A stretch of DNA of 64,000 nt from Cryptomeria japonica. Its lineage: Eukaryota; Streptophyta; Pinopsida; Cupressales; Cupressaceae. The notes beneath the pieces were generated by a model, which was not told the DNA's origin, did not search any database, and worked only from the letters and a program-made list of their open reading frames with translations. The translations under genes and the position numbers were made by a program. Where the stretch lies: assembly GCF_030272615.1 (NCBI RefSeq), contig NC_081408.1, positions 67,373,546 through 67,437,545 on the forward strand, given 5' to 3'. How positions within the stretch are numbered: position 1 is the first letter of the stretch; the number at the start of each line of letters is the position of its first letter. Of the stretch, positions 11,664-24,149 are shown one piece after another.

Positions 11664-13199
11664 TTGTCAGAAGTTGTCATTATGTTCAAAATGTGTGTCA
11701 ACGAGTCATGTAAGGTATTTTATGATGTATAAGGATATTTTTTTATGTATTTGGACTTATTTGAATCACTATGGAGTCGTGGAAGTCATAGATTAGGTCT
11801 ATATTCAATGTGGTGCAAAATTGTCAAAGTTGACAAAGAGTTGACAAAACAACTTTTTGCATTATGAGGGTAATTAGGAGTGAGTTTGTTAAAAAAAGTT
11901 AAAAGGGTGATTGTAACCATTTTGAAAGCTTGGAGGACATTATAAAGTTTTTTTCTCATTCAATTTAAGGTTTGTTGCCATGTATTGAGGAAGAATATCA
12001 ATAAAAGTTGAGATTTCCTGCACTTTCTTGTGTGTTTCAAACATGATAGTCGGATATCAATTATTTTTCTTATTGAAAACTTATTTATTTTCATTGGAAA
12101 GAATTTGAGGATGATACAGGGTTGAATCCCTAGTAATTTGATCTTTGTTTCATTTCTTTCCATCAATTTTGTGATAGATCTAACAAATTTTCTAAAGCAC
12201 TATCAAAACCCTACTAGGGTAAACAGTGAGAATATAAAATATATTGCTTCTCCATTGCACATTGATGAAAGGCCAAATCTTGGTGGAATGGAGAGAAATT
12301 GTATATATATACCTATATGGATTCATTTTTCACTTTTTCACATTCAAAATGATGACAAATTGTTGATTGGCAGTACCACAATCTAAAAATATAGCGATTT
12401 CATTAGTTTTGAGTGGTGTAAATGCAACAAATTTGTTTGAATGGTGTTATAAATGAAGAGAGGGACATGTGAGGGGCCCCTTGGCATGATCCAGGTGCTA
12501 AGTTAACAAGGAAGCCAATCCATTCATGAGGATTTATGACTATCCAAAAAATTTCTTTATGACTGTCATAGTTTGACAGTATACAAGAACTTGTGTTGTA
12601 TGGATGAGTGTGGGTTGGTTTTGTAATTGGAGTTTTATGAGTATTTAAGGATACCCTAGGAGTCAATATAAGCCTTAGGAGGCATTGAGAAGTGGGAAGG
12701 AAGCCTAAGTTAAAGAATATCCTAAACATGACATGATTGTTCTAAAACATACTAGGACTACTACATATAACAATGTGACAAGATTTTTTGTCGAACAAGA
12801 GTTGGATGAGGGTAGGTGTTGAGTTGAGAGTAAGGAAGGAATGAGAATATTTTACCACTTTTGTAATGAGAATTTGGAGTGTTTTTAGGAAGAGAGAAAT
12901 CCTTGTAGATATGAGTGTCCCTACATGGAGTTTGAATGTCCTAAAAATCAGTAAACCTGCAATAAAAGTTGTTGAATCCCTTAGGGTGGATGTGGGGGTG
13001 TAGAAAGGTGATTTGGTCAAGAAAGAGGAGTCTTCAAGGGTTCCATACAGTAATTATTTTGGGGTTCTTATTGCATATTGTGAGTTGGCATTGGTGGAAG
13101 AGTGGAAGTCCTAATAGGGGACAATCTAGGTTGAGTGACCATAAAAGCACTAACTCATTTTGGTGCATTTTCCAATGAACATTTCCAATGAACTATGGG
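11664..13199. other. Unassigned stretch between copia B and the CACTA gene
   Basis: No coding region can be supported. Short ORFs on both strands lack motifs. The stretch contains AAATTGTCAAAGTTGACAAA near 11818, also found in shorter form near 878, and several TA-rich spots. It may hold an unrecognised old LTR or the left flank of the CACTA element. Confidence 0.35.
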
Positions 13200-13257
13200 A
13201 TTTCTTTTATTTTGTCAGATCTTACAAGGAAAATTGTTTCAATTTTTTTTTTAAATA

Positions 13258-13312
13258 TTGTCCGATGTTCATCGGAATCTTTCTTGATGTTCATCAGAAT
13301 TCCGACAAAAAA
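13258..13312. repeat. Possible CACTA subterminal repeats
   Basis: CCGATGTTCATCGGAAT and a diverged second copy GATGTTCATCAGAATTCC lie 15-20 bp apart just upstream of the transposase exons; the first is itself nearly palindromic. CACTA elements carry such short subterminal repeats for transposase binding. No CACTA/TAGTG terminus could be fixed, so this is tentative. Confidence 0.35.
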
Positions 13313-13439
13313 TAGAAAAGTGAAAAAGTGAAAAAAAAAATGTGCCCAAACAATGTTTTCCATACTTGTGACATCATTTTGGTTGGTTTGAGAAAGTTAT
13401 AGACCGAATTTTCCATAGCCCTATTTTTTTGCAAATGAA

Positions 13440-14162
13440 GAAAAATTATGTTAGATAATATTAGCCAAGAACAAAATAAGGAGACAATTGCTAGATTGTG
13501 GTCTAGCTTGAAAAGAAAAGGTGATTGGAAATGTTATTGTCCCTACAAAAATTGTAAGGGCTTAAAGACTAGAAGATGTTTAATCATAATAGCTGAGAAA
13601 TATTGTAGGTAGTATGGTCACATTGAAGGGGGGAATGATGATCGTCCATTGGTAAGTTGTTCATTATATGTGCTTATATTGATTTCATTTGTAAAATTTT
13701 ATATCGTTCTAACAATTTATATACATAAAAAATAACTTGTTAATGAGATCATGATCATGGTTTATTTGTATTGATCATTTTTATATAGGTGGGGTGCCCT
13801 AGGGCACATGATATGGACTACCATGACCTGGAGAATATGGTTTTCCAAGTGGAGGAACATAGAGGTGTGAATATCAAAGCTGAAGATAATGATCCTATGG
13901 AAGAAGATGATCATGCACCATAAAACATAGTAGTTGAAGATGATGGCACAAATACATTGATCCATGACATATTTAGTATTGGTGCAACTGATCATGATGA
14001 TCAAGATGACTTTGATGTTTTTAATGATTTACCTCTACTTGAGAAGGCATACGAGCCCCTTTACAAAGGCTCCCAAACAACTCTTCTCTCTGTTGTATTG
14101 TTGTTGGTGAACTTGAAGGGTATGAATGGTTTATCCAACATAACAGTCTCACGTATGTTAAG
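13440..14162 (+). pseudogene. CACTA TNP2-like transposase, 5' exons
   Basis: Two exon-like blocks are seen. The first, to 13651, ends with a cysteine block (CYCPYKNCKGLKTRRC) matching the N-terminal Transpos_assoc region of En/Spm-type proteins. The second, 13789-14162, reads an acidic linker and then EKAYEPLYKGSQTTLLSVV. A GTAAGT donor at 13652 and a TATATAG acceptor ending 13788 bound a plausible intron. The second block ends at a GTATGT donor (14163). TGA/TAA/TAG stops occur in both blocks, so it is a pseudogene. TNP2 proteins cut and rejoin CACTA element ends in the nucleus. Confidence 0.75.
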
Positions 14163-14220
14163 GTATGTCATAGATGTCATCTTTTTTCATCTTTTTTTGT
14201 TGTTATTTCATCTATAATTC

Positions 14221-14667
14221 TGAGATTTTTCCAAGATCAAGGGTACAATGAAAAACACACAAAAGAGAGACAATAGTTTGACAAGAAAAAATTGTATTCT
14301 CATCAATATGCAAAACTGATTAATTGGATTAGCCAATACAATGAATATGGGCCTTCTTATATAGGCAAGGCCAAATCGATATGTGAGCACATAGTCATGA
14401 CATGTGGCTCAATGAGAAAAAAGGGTAGGTAAGAAAAACTAGGGGTAGGTAGGAGAAATAATATAATATTCCACAAGAGGTGGATCACCCACCGAATGTG
14501 GAATGTAACAGCAAGATAAGACCACAAAAAGTGGAATTTCTCCTACAAGCATCATCCCTATGTGCACACTTCCCTAAGTGTCTCATATCCAATCTATGAT
14601 GAGATGCATTATCCTAATTCAACTTAAGTAAAGTGTAATTATATCCTAATAAATAATTACACCAACA
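14221..14667 (-). repeat. Copia C 3' LTR
   Basis: It starts TGAGATTTTTCCAAGATC and ends TTACACCAACA. It matches 20498-20949. On the minus strand a TATATAAG box lies near 14356-14364. Confidence 0.92.
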
Positions 14668-14682
14668 CCCCCCCTTAAGTGC
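14668..14682 (-). other. Copia C polypurine tract
   Basis: The minus strand reads ACTTAAGGGGGGG directly before the LTR start TGTTGG. Confidence 0.85.
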
Positions 14683-14989
14683 AACTTAGGGGAATGAAGA
14701 CTCAAGTCAACAATGCAAGATGGGTCCCAACTACTAGGCCATGAAAGGTACCCATGTACAAAATGCAAATGCAAGAAAACCTATGTAATGCAATATCTCA
14801 CAAATGGAGAAAGGGAGAAAACCCAATGCAAAAAACCTTCCCCCCCAAAAGAGAGATAAATGTACAAAGAGACTCTCAAAGAAGAAGAACAAAACCTCAA
14901 AGAGGAAAAAGTCCCCTCCATAAGAGAGGAACAAGAATTCAGTTGAGCCTCCCTAATGAAAAATCCTGCACCCGTAAGAGAACTCAAAA

Positions 14990-15440
14990 GTGTTGGAACT
15001 TACTCTCAGTGAAGGGTTTGGTGAATATGTCTGCAATTTGCTCTGCTATACGACAATACTGCAAATCAATTACCTACTCCTGAATAATCTCTTGAATGTA
15101 GTGAATATGAAAATCGATGTGTTTGGTCTGCTAATGTTGAACCAGGTTCTTCGAGATTCCAATAGCACTCTGATTGTCACAATAAATAACTATCAATCGT
15201 GGAGTGGAGAGCCCAAACTCTATGATATTATGTTGAAGCCAAATAGCCTCAGTCACTGTGTTAACAACCCCTTGATATTCAGACTTAGTGGAAGAGAGAG
15301 CAATAGTATGTTGCTTCTTGATTTCCAAACAAATGGGGCCCAAACCAAGGTGGAAGCTATAACCAGAAGTAGACTTACAATCATCAAGATCATTTGCCCA
15401 ATGGAAGTCTATGTAGCCAACCAAGCGAAGTTTTGTGCTT
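14990..15440 (-). pseudogene. Copia C RNase H
   Basis: Minus-strand codons 15424-15131 read DDCKSTSGYSFHLGLGPICL, ALSSTKSEYQGVVNTVTEAI and IYCDNQSAIGISKNLVQH, the classic copia RNase H. The C-terminal part continues to about 14990 (TKHIDFHIHYIQEI, IADIFTKPFTESKF) after an interrupting stop. Catalytic-type Asp/Glu positions (D in CDNQSA, E in SEYQ) are present. Confidence 0.88.
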
Positions 15441-16450
15441 GCTGCATAGTGAATCCCATAATCATGTGTACCCTTGATGTAGTGTAGGATGTGTTTGGCA
15501 GCTTTCCAATGAAGCTCATGTGGTTCCTACATAAAGCGGAAAACCATGCCAACCACAAATGAAATGTCAAGGCGTGTGTGAGTCAAGTAGATGAGACTAC
15601 CCACAAGCTGATGATATAATATGACATGAACTAGTGGAGAAGAGAACCTAGCCTTAAGCTTGACTCCTAAAAGAAAGGGAGTTGATGCAAGCTTACAATC
15701 AACCATATAAAAGTGTGCAAGTAGATCAAGAGCATACTTGGGTTGTGAAAGTGTAATCCTAAAAGGTGACTGTGAAATCTATATCCCAAGAAAGTAGTGC
15801 AAAAGACCCATTTTAGTCATAGAAAATCTGTCATGCAAAGCAGATTTGACACTGCTAATGATGAATTTGGTGCTCCTTATAATGATCAAATCATCAAAAT
15901 AGAGCACAAGTATCATGTGTGAGTCATCCTATTGGAAACTGTAGACATTCTGATCAGAATGACACCTAGTGAACCCTACTAAGAGAAGGAAGGAATCCAT
16001 CTTTGCATCAAAAGCCCTAGGGGCCTACTTAAGGCCATAGAGAGATTTCCTCAGTTGGCAAACCAATGAAGAATCCTGGATGAAACCTTGTGGCTGCTCC
16101 ATATATATCTCCTCATCAAGATCCAAATGAAGAAAATCACTTTTCACATCCATCTAATGGATATCCCAACCATGAGTTGTTGCAAGAGCAAGTGTCAAGT
16201 GAATGGAGTTCTTCTTTTCTATGGGTGCAAAGGTCTCAATATAGTCAACACCTAGAACTTGTGAGAAACCTTTCACAATAATTAGAGCCTTATACTTATC
16301 CACACTACCGTCTGCTACAAACTTGGTCCAATAGATCCACTTACATTAAACCATCTTTCTCCCCTTAGGGAGAGGGACTAACTCTGAAGTGTTGTTCCTC
16401 ATCAAGGAACTATATTCTTCCTCCATAGCTTGGTCGCACTTGGGAACCCT
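15441..16450 (-). pseudogene. Copia C reverse transcriptase remnants
   Basis: The interval between RNase H and integrase holds short minus-strand stretches of an RVT_2 domain in several frames. There is no long open frame, so boundaries are approximate. The position in pol order supports the call more than any single motif. Confidence 0.6.
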
Positions 16451-16849
16451 CAATGCTTTCTAAAATGTTTGTGGATCAGAAGCGGTAGAAAAGTATGCAT
16501 GTGGAAGGTCCTGATGCTATGATTGATTCCTCCATGTATCTAAAGGATACCCAACACGAGAACTCATTGACTCAAGTGTCTGTCAATCCCAACAAGATGT
16601 AGGTGGAGGTGGAGGACAAGGCTCCTCAACTACTATTTGTAACCCTACAAGTCAAAGTTGAAGGAGTTTCATCATTTGAGTCATTCCCATCACTATTCAT
16701 AATAGAGGAAGGTAGAGGAGGAAGTAAGGCTAAGCTAGGAGAGATTTCCTCAAAATTAACACTCCTCTCAATAAACACCTCATGTGTTTCTCAATCCATC
16801 AATTGGTATGCCTTAACACCCTCAGGATATCCAACAAAAATACAAAGCC

Positions 16850-17450
16850 TACTCTAAGGTTCCAATGCATTGTGTTTCGACGGAGGAATGCAAGCCCATG
16901 CTAGACACCCAAAGACACTGAAATGTCTCACAATTGGTTTCCTACCAGCCGAAGCCTCAAAAGGAGTAATACCTATCAAATATTTATGAGGAACCCAATT
17001 TTGGATGTGTGTAGAATAACTGATAGCCTTTGCCCAAAAGGTGAGATTAAGAGAACGTGCATGTATCATACAACTAGCCATTTCCATGAGAGTTCTATTC
17101 TTACGTTATGCAACTCCATTCTATTGTGGAGTGTAGGAAATTGAATGTTGAAGATCAATCTCCTTGAATATACAAAAATCCTCAAGTATTTTGTTCAAAT
17201 ATTCCCTTCCATTATCCATGTGAAGGATCTTGACCACTTTCATTGATTGCTTCTCCACATGATCCTTGAAGTATATAAATCTATCAAACACTTCACTCAT
17301 ATGAACAAGAAAATAAACCCAAGTGAAGTGGGTGTAGCAGGCCCTGCTAAATGAAGGTGATGGAAATGGGCCTGCTACATCATTGTGAACAAGTTGAAGA
17401 ACTTTCAAAGCTCTCCAAGCTTACCCCTTATCAAACTTCTCCTCGGGATG
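16850..17450 (-). pseudogene. Copia C integrase
   Basis: Two open blocks are read. Block 17408-17121 has LVHNDVAGPFPSPSF and MDNGREYLNKILEDFC (second catalytic Asp) and ends at SYTPQ. Block 17087-16854 has MEMASCMIHARSLNLTFWAK and FSVFGCLAWACIPPSKHN. Stops and a frame change separate them near 17100, where the QNG..E box is expected. Confidence 0.85.
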
Positions 17451-17499
17451 CTTGCCCATGGAACATCCTGAACATACACCCTTTGAATAAATAATTCAA

Positions 17500-18000
17500 G
17501 GTAGACCTATAACCATGTCTTTAGTGCTAATCTTCTAAAGATAGTGGTACTTGAGGTGACCAAACCTCTCATGCCATAGCTTACTTTCTAAATTTGAATA
17601 AGTAAGAAAGGCCATAAAAGGATAACTTGGCACAAAGTGGGAGAATGAATAAAGCCTTGAATTGTCATTGACTTGTCCCACTACTACCAAGACATTGTTA
17701 TCACATTCTTGTATGACAACTGAATCAGGGGTAAACTCAACCTTTTTTCCATTCCTATAGTGAATGATTTGGTAGATAGAAAAATGATTGTTAGACAAGT
17801 TAGGAACATATAGAAAATTCTCAAATGTTCAATCATCCATGTCAACCAAACCTTTCCCTTCTACCTCAACTTGGTTATCATCACCTATGTAAATATGAGG
17901 TACCTTTGATGGATCCAATGAAGAAAACTACTCCTTTGTAGAAACCATGTGATAAGAGGCACCCGGGTGAAGTATCCACTACCATGAAGAACATATTGTA
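17500..18000 (-). pseudogene. Copia C GAG-pre-integrase and protease
   Basis: 17798-17535 reads KLWHERFGHLKYHYL, the zinc-leader of integrase. Upstream, near 17965, the protease box reads ILHPGASYHM where copia proteases have LDSGAS; the catalytic Asp is replaced by His and the next Ser by Pro. A dead protease alone would stop particle maturation. Confidence 0.75.
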
Positions 18001-18990
18001 GTCAAAAATTCTTTCCCTTTTCCCTTAGACTATGAGGAAGTGGAAGGAGATGAATCCTTCTTGTTGTAGGCGGATGTCAAATTGATGTTCTTCTTCTTAA
18101 GGAGATTTGTCAACTCATCAACTTTCTTAGTGTGGCATTTATGGTCGTCATGACCATACTTATTTCAAGAAGCACATGTTGGTTTTTTCTTCTTAGGTGG
18201 ATTCCCCTTCTTGGAAGAGGATGAAAAATCTCCTTCTGATGGAGAGGATGATTGTCCTTTTTCCTGCTATGGCTTTGACTTAGATTGATTATTCTTCTTA
18301 TTATAATCTTTTCCTTGACTCCCTTGACTCCCTTGATTAGCCACCAAAGCCTTGGACTTTGAAGACTTGAGAATCCCCATGTTCAACAACTTAGATTGTT
18401 TCAACATCAACATTTGTGTGAAAGCATCAAATTAAGGCATAGTGTAGGAACTCCCCATTGTTAAGCGATGGGTTTGGAAGCTAGAAACAAATGCTGCATA
18501 TTCAGGTGAAAGCTTGTCCAACAAGTTGAATATCAATTGAGTATCTTTTTTGTCAATTCCACAATCCTTAAGCTTTTATCTTATCTTTTTTTTTTGGTGA
18601 CGTAATCTTGGATTGTATCAAAACTCTTGGGATCCAAGTTGGTGAGCTCATTGTCAATCTTGTAGCCTCTAATTTCATCAACTTGACCATACAATTTCTG
18701 AAAGATATCCCAAGCCTCTTTGATTGTAGAACACTTCTCAATGTGAAAAATGAGATCATCTGATACATACTTACACAAAGTTCCAAGAGCCATGCAATTA
18801 TAAGTGATCTATTGTAATTGAGCATTAGGATCAACCTTAGGATCTGTTGGTGCCACTATTGTTCCATCTATGTAATGCATGAGTCATTTTTCCATTAGTT
18901 TGCTCCAAGCTTTTAATTTCTAAGATGAATACTTATGTGGAGTTGAAGGTGTAAATTTTTGAGGACTCATAGAAACAAAAATGAAAGAAC
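18001..18990 (-). pseudogene. Copia C gag with broken zinc knuckle
   Basis: 18793-18581 reads Gag (CKYVSDDLIFHIEKCSTIKE, AWDIFQKLYGQVDEIRG). Near 18160 the CCHC knuckle reads CAS-stop-NKYGHDDHKC, in which the second Cys codon has become TGA. Upstream codons to about 18990 contain further stops. Confidence 0.82.
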
Positions 18991-20482
18991 ACAAGGAAAT
19001 AGAGGCACAATCACACAAGACACCCCCCCAAATTCACTCAATCAAAGAACCTCCCCCCAAAATGATGATTTGGCACTTTATACTTAGTGCATGTACAATG
19101 GGCCACTTGAAAAAATGGTAAAGTGGACTTCTGATTTCAACTTTAGAAATGCCTAAAAGAGGTCAAAGGAGACTCAAACTGATAATGCAAGATATCTAAA
19201 CTAAGATCCAAGAAAATTACAAGTACCAAGTAAGCCATAAAATACTAATTTATGAAAGTATAATATCCACTCAAAATCTCAGCAAATTGATGACAAATTA
19301 TGAAAGTAGACAAAAAATTATGCACTTTCAAAAAAAATGGCACCTCAAAAGGAGGTTGTATGAGCCCAAAAAAAGCCTTTGAAGTTGTAAAATTGAGGAT
19401 TTGACAGGTATAGCTGAGAGAATCTAAAAATTCTGAAAACCCTATTCACTAAAATCAGAAACTAACCACACCTCTATGGAGAGCATAAAAAGTTATCCCA
19501 AATAAAATAAAATTGCACCCAAAAAGGAGCACAATTGAGTAAGTTATGGGCCTTCAAAAGTTGACCCAAAAAAGCAAACTGCTCAATGGTGAGGGGTCTA
19601 AATTTTTCAAAAAGGGTGTTGATGCAGGATAACCTCAACACTTCACTATTTTAAATTTGAAGGTCATATTCCCATAAGAAAAACATTGCACCTGCCTGCT
19701 AACTTTATGGAAACCTAACGTGGCAGGCTAACTGTATAGGTCATACTGTATGGTCCATATGGCATGGGTGCTAAGGTGTTTAGCCTAGGGGCCAATGACC
19801 ACCTTCCATGTGATGGATGTGGGTCCTAACAGAGGTCAGAAGAGATCACCGACACTTGAAAACCACAGTCACCATGGGAGGTTGTCGACAGACATCAAAA
19901 AGCAGTGATAGGAGGGCGGTGAGAAGGCTAGAGTCGGAGCCAGATGTAGAAGTCAGTGGGAGACCGGTCAAGTGGCACTGGCGGGAGGAGGGTGTAGACT
20001 ATGGAAGAAGTATGGTTCACTAGGAGCTTGTACAAACAACATTCGATAGGCCCAAATATAGTATGCCCCACAAATATTGAGTAGGGTAGAACGAGTATAG
20101 TGGGGTGGACATGGGACCCCCTCGAAATATTAAAAATATATATATTGGTTGATTTTATTTAGATAAAAACTTACAAATAAAAAAACTATGATTTAGATAA
20201 TATAACAATTATAAAAAAACCACAGAAAAAATTATTATTTTTTAATTGTTTTTCCAAAATCATACTGTATTGCTCAAATTGGGCAAAATGTTTCTTCCAA
20301 GCCTGAAAAATCAACCTCCTCCAAAATAGGTCAAGTTTATACTCAATTTTTATGGAAATGGCCTCCTGAATGTAATGGGGAGGTTGAAAACACTCTAGGA
20401 TTCCTCCAAAAATGTAGTGCCTCAGATCAAAAATTAGAAGCCTTCCAAGATGTCTCCCAAAACCAATCAATGAAGCCCCAAT
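18991..20482 (-). other. Copia C leader
   Basis: About 1.5 kb between the primer site and gag. It is longer than usual for copia elements and shows no supported ORF. The G-rich part near 19800-20000 has an open plus-strand frame, but without motifs. It may include foreign DNA. Confidence 0.5.
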
Positions 20483-20497
20483 GGCTCTAATACCATC
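20483..20497 (-). other. Copia C primer-binding site
   Basis: The minus strand reads GATGGTATTAGAGCC beside the LTR; it is initiator-Met tRNA-like with one C-to-T change. Confidence 0.85.
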
Positions 20498-20949
20498 TGA
20501 GATTTTGCCAAGATCAAGGGCGCAATGAAAAGAATACAAAAGAGAGACAATGTTTTGACTAGAACAAACTATATTCTCATCAATATGTAAAAGTGATCAA
20601 TTGGATTAACCAATACAATGAATATGGGTTTGCTTATATAGGAAAGGCCAAATGGATATGTTAGCACACAATCATGAGATGTGGCTGAATGAGAACTAAG
20701 GGTAGGTAAGAAAACTTAGGGGTAGGTAGGAGAAATAATATAATATTCCACAAGAGGTGGATCACCCACCAAATGTTGAATGTAATAGCACGATAAGACC
20801 ACAAAAGGTGGAATCTCTCCTAAAAGCATCATCCCTATGTGCACACTTCCCTAACTATCTCATATCCAAACTATGATGAGATGCATTATCCTAAGTTAAT
20901 TTAAGTAAAGTGTAATTATATCCTATAATAATAAATAATTACACCAACA
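20498..20949 (-). repeat. Copia C 5' LTR
   Basis: It starts TGAGATTTTGCCAAGATC, ends TTACACCAACA and matches 14221-14667. Confidence 0.92.
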
Positions 20950-21018
20950 CTAGTAAATAAAAGGTGAAATATGTACCATTAATATTCTTTATATTAACAA
21001 ATTATTTTTTTGTTCTAG

Positions 21019-22806
21019 ATTGATAGGTGGTTTTTTGTTACCACCATCAAATATTTTACCTCACTCATATCAAGAATTATCTCCCATTATGAAAGATATT
21101 GGAATGGAGTATCAAATAATAGATGCATGTCCTAATGATCATATTATATATCATAAACAACATGGATTTGCAATAGAATGCCCTGAATGTCATATCAGTA
21201 GATATCAAATAGATCAACTAACAAAAAAGGTGTCTCACAAGGTTCTTCATTATATTCTCATTATTCCACGTTTGCAATTATTATTTAGGTGTGAAAGCTT
21301 GGCACAATTTATGGATTACCATGCACACAGTAGAATTCAAGATGGCATTCTTTAAATGCCTGTAGATGGTTCTGTATTTATGGTCATAGAGAAAAAATGG
21401 CCACACTTTAAAGAAGAACCTCATAATCTCATGCTTTCATTAACAGCTAACGATGTCAATACATTTGGAGAGATGAGATCTATTTACTTGATGTGGCTTG
21501 TTTTTGTTATTAGCAATAACATTTGTCCATGGATGTCAATAAAGAGGAAGCACATAATGTTGGAAATGATTGTTCCGGGTATTTTTTTCATTTTATAGTC
21601 ATGTACATTAAATTATATATTCCAGTAAAATGGTTATAATAACAATGTAATATTTTTGTTCATTCAACTAGGTAAGTACTAAGTTAAAGATATGACTATA
21701 TATATCGAGCCTCTTATCAACAAGTTGCTGGAGTTATGGAATGGTGTCACTATGTATGACGTCTCTGGACCAATAGGACAAAGAAAATTTCAATTCCATG
21801 CAATGCTTGTATATACAATTCATGATGCCCTAGGGCTAACACATTTTTGTGGTATGTTAAAATGTTCAATTTGTGCACTTTAATAATGTTTAATTTTTTA
21901 GTATAAATCATGGATTTTTTAAAAAATCCATTCAAAATATATAATTATAAATATTGACATATTTAATCCAATTATACATGATCATATAGGTCTTCAAACA
22001 AAGGGAAAATTTGCATGTCCAGTTTGTGGTTCAAAGATGAAATCTCGTCATTCAACAAGTTTAGGAAAACAGGTGTTTGATGAGTATATGCACTTATTCC
22101 ACAAAAATTATAAGTATCAAACTATTGAAAAACATCTTTTCAATGGGAAAATAGAGACTACATCAAAACCATGAAGAATGACACCTCGTTTATGGAAGTT
22201 GGAATATAATAAAATCAATTGTCAAGGTAATATCATTCAATCTAATTTTTTATCTCTCATATATGATATGTTTGGAATTTATATTTTTTATATTGTGTTT
22301 TGTTTACTCATGTTGTAATTGATGATGATTGTCATTGTTAGCTTTTTAAACTTATATGCTTCATGAAGGTCGTCAAGGCATTAATTACCACCTTCCAAAG
22401 GGACTAAAAAGTTATCCCAGACAATTTAGTAGGTTTCCCTACTATGAGCAGCTACAAATTGTGCATTTGTTTGATACAATGCATATTGGAAATAATATAA
22501 TAGAGACGTAATGGAAAAGATTGGATGAAAGGTGTGACAAAGAAAAAATTATCAAAATTTGTAGTGACATTTGGAAATCTAATCTTGCAATGAAAAATGC
22601 TATTGAATTAAGTAGTGATGGAGACCAAATTAATATAAGTTCCCTTCCTTGGTTATTAATGAAGTAGTAAAGCAATGCTATTAAAGAGGTCATACAAAAA
22701 TGATTGTTTTCCCACAGGATTTGCTACGAACATAAATGATCTCATAACAAAGAAAAGTGAATTTGGACCAGGGATGAAAATGCATGATTGGCATACGTTC
22801 ATTAAG
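21019..22806 (+). pseudogene. CACTA TNP2 transposase, central exons
   Basis: Four exon blocks (about 21019-21578, 21672-21851, 21990-22226, 22369-22806) with GT donors and AG acceptors read the Transposase_21 core. Landmarks are YQIIDACPNDHIIY, ECPECHISRYQ, KVSHKVLHYILIIPRLQ, KFACPVCGSKMKSRHS, LPKGLKSYPRQFSRFPYYEQ and GMKMHDWHTFIK. Order and spacing match plant CACTA transposases. Internal stops (21354 TAA, 22172 TGA, 22508 TAA and others) and a frame change near 22670 make it non-functional. Confidence 0.88.
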
Positions 22807-22836
22807 GTAATTCCTATTCTTGTATATTATCTATAT

Positions 22837-22841
22837 ATTTG
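22837..22841. repeat. Solo-LTR target-site duplication (left)
   Basis: ATTTG, repeated at 24098-24102. Confidence 0.92.
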
Positions 22842-24097
22842 TGTAAAGCGGAAAATGATCGAACCCTAGTTGCTCTCCCCTCTTCCAACTCCAAGGAGAG
22901 AGAAGGGAGGTTACTAGGGTTGATGGTTTTCACTTAGGGAGACTTTACATTCAAAAGAGGGGTTGAAACCCACAAGATCCAATCCCACACAATGCAAGAT
23001 TGGATTCTAAATGTGTTTCAAGGGTTAAGACAGCAAGGCTACCCTCTTTTGTAAAGAATGTGCATAGAATGATCAAGCTAGGAATGCATAGAAAGTGACA
23101 AAGATTCACTTATAAACTGAGATAGGGATATAGGATGAAGCTACGGACCTGGAATTAGCAGTAAAATATCGATATGGTGTTGTCCTGCAAATTTGAGCAA
23201 AAGTTGACGGGACGATGGCGCCCGGCGTGCACACGGTCCTCTGAAAAATCCGCGAAACGAAGGGGGATCTGTTCGTCTCTGCACAAGGATTCTAGATCTT
23301 CAATTTCGGCCGCGTACCTGCAACCTACACACAGAAAAGCGAAGATGATTGGGGGGTTAGGGATTAGGGGTTTGCCCTTAGGTCAAACCCCGGTTTTGGA
23401 ATTAACCAAGAAATGAGAAATGCTGTAAATGTAAATGTAAATGATTGTAATGTAAAACAAGTACTAATACCTTGTTGTAAGGATGTTTGTATCCTTATGT
23501 GTGAAGGTATAGATGTTTTTGTTTGTTGTATGTTGTATGTTGTAGTATGTAATCTCCTCTTCAATGGTTGAATCCTTGTCTTGAATGCAACACTTAGCCT
23601 TGAATGGAGACTTAGAATGATCAATTGCTTGAAGGAATGTTTGAATGCTTGAATGCTTGAATGTTTGAATATCGTTTCCATGCTTGTACACATATGTCCT
23701 TTTTTTCATCTACCCAAATGGGAGAGGAAAATGTAGTTTATATACTTGCCAATTAGGGTTGATAGACTGATTTTCGCGACCTTAGGCCGACCAGGAAATG
23801 ATATTTTCCATTTTACAAACAAAAAGACCCGAAGTCCCATAGGAGACCAGGCCCAAAGTAGGACTAGGGACCAGGGCACTGGGCACCCTGGTCCTGAAGG
23901 ACCAGGGTGCTGGGCACTCTGGTCCCACCTCCCGAGACAGTAGGGTGCAAGGAGGATCAGGCCAAGGTGCCGAAAAAATGCAGTTTTTGGTGTCATGGAC
24001 AAGTTTCGGGGTCTCCATTCAGGTTCCGTGTTGCGTCGCCATCGTGAAGACCAAAATGCGGTCGAAATTGCAAGTGTCACAATTTTAGGACGCTACA
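22842..24097 (-). mobile_element. Solo LTR, probably gypsy-type, in CACTA intron
   Basis: This 1256-bp block begins TGTAAAGCGGAAAATG and ends GGACGCTACA, with a perfect 5-bp TSD (ATTTG). No internal region is present. On the minus strand it starts TGTAGCGTCC and carries GTATATAAAC near 23735, a good TATA box. It lies 35 bp inside the intron after the donor at 22807. It is more GC-rich than its surroundings. Solo LTRs arise by recombination between the two LTRs of one element. Confidence 0.9.
23883..23910. repeat. Perfect 12-bp hairpin in the solo LTR
   Basis: GCACCCTGGTCC and its exact inverse complement are separated by TGAA, with imperfect extra copies of the same arms on both sides. It lies about 150 bp upstream of the minus-strand TATA box, in U3. 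Confidence 0.85.
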
Positions 24098-24102
24098 ATT
24101 TG
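24098..24102. repeat. Solo-LTR target-site duplication (right)
   Basis: ATTTG, identical to 22837-22841. Confidence 0.92.
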
Positions 24103-24149
24103 TATATTGTATGTTCTTTTCATTGTATTATATTTAGTACTAGTTTTGC

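Larger units (their letters stand above)
14221..20949 (-). mobile_element. Ty1-copia retrotransposon C inside a CACTA intron
   Basis: This 6.7-kb element has short LTRs (447 and 452 bp), a polypurine tract, primer-binding site and gag-to-RNase H order on the minus strand. It sits between the donor at 14163 and the acceptor ending 21018 of the CACTA gene, so it is intronic. Flanking 5-mers AATTC and CTAGT do not match; no TSD is visible. Coding is heavily broken. It is unrelated in LTR sequence to the long-LTR copia families elsewhere in the window. Confidence 0.9.

Noticed and set aside
19817-20023. GC-richer plus-strand ORF in the copia C leader
   Set aside because: Short, no motif, opposite to the element and inside a leader.
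23706-24080. Overlapping ORFs in the solo LTR on both strands
   Set aside because: They result from the GC-rich hairpin region; no domain and no conserved start.
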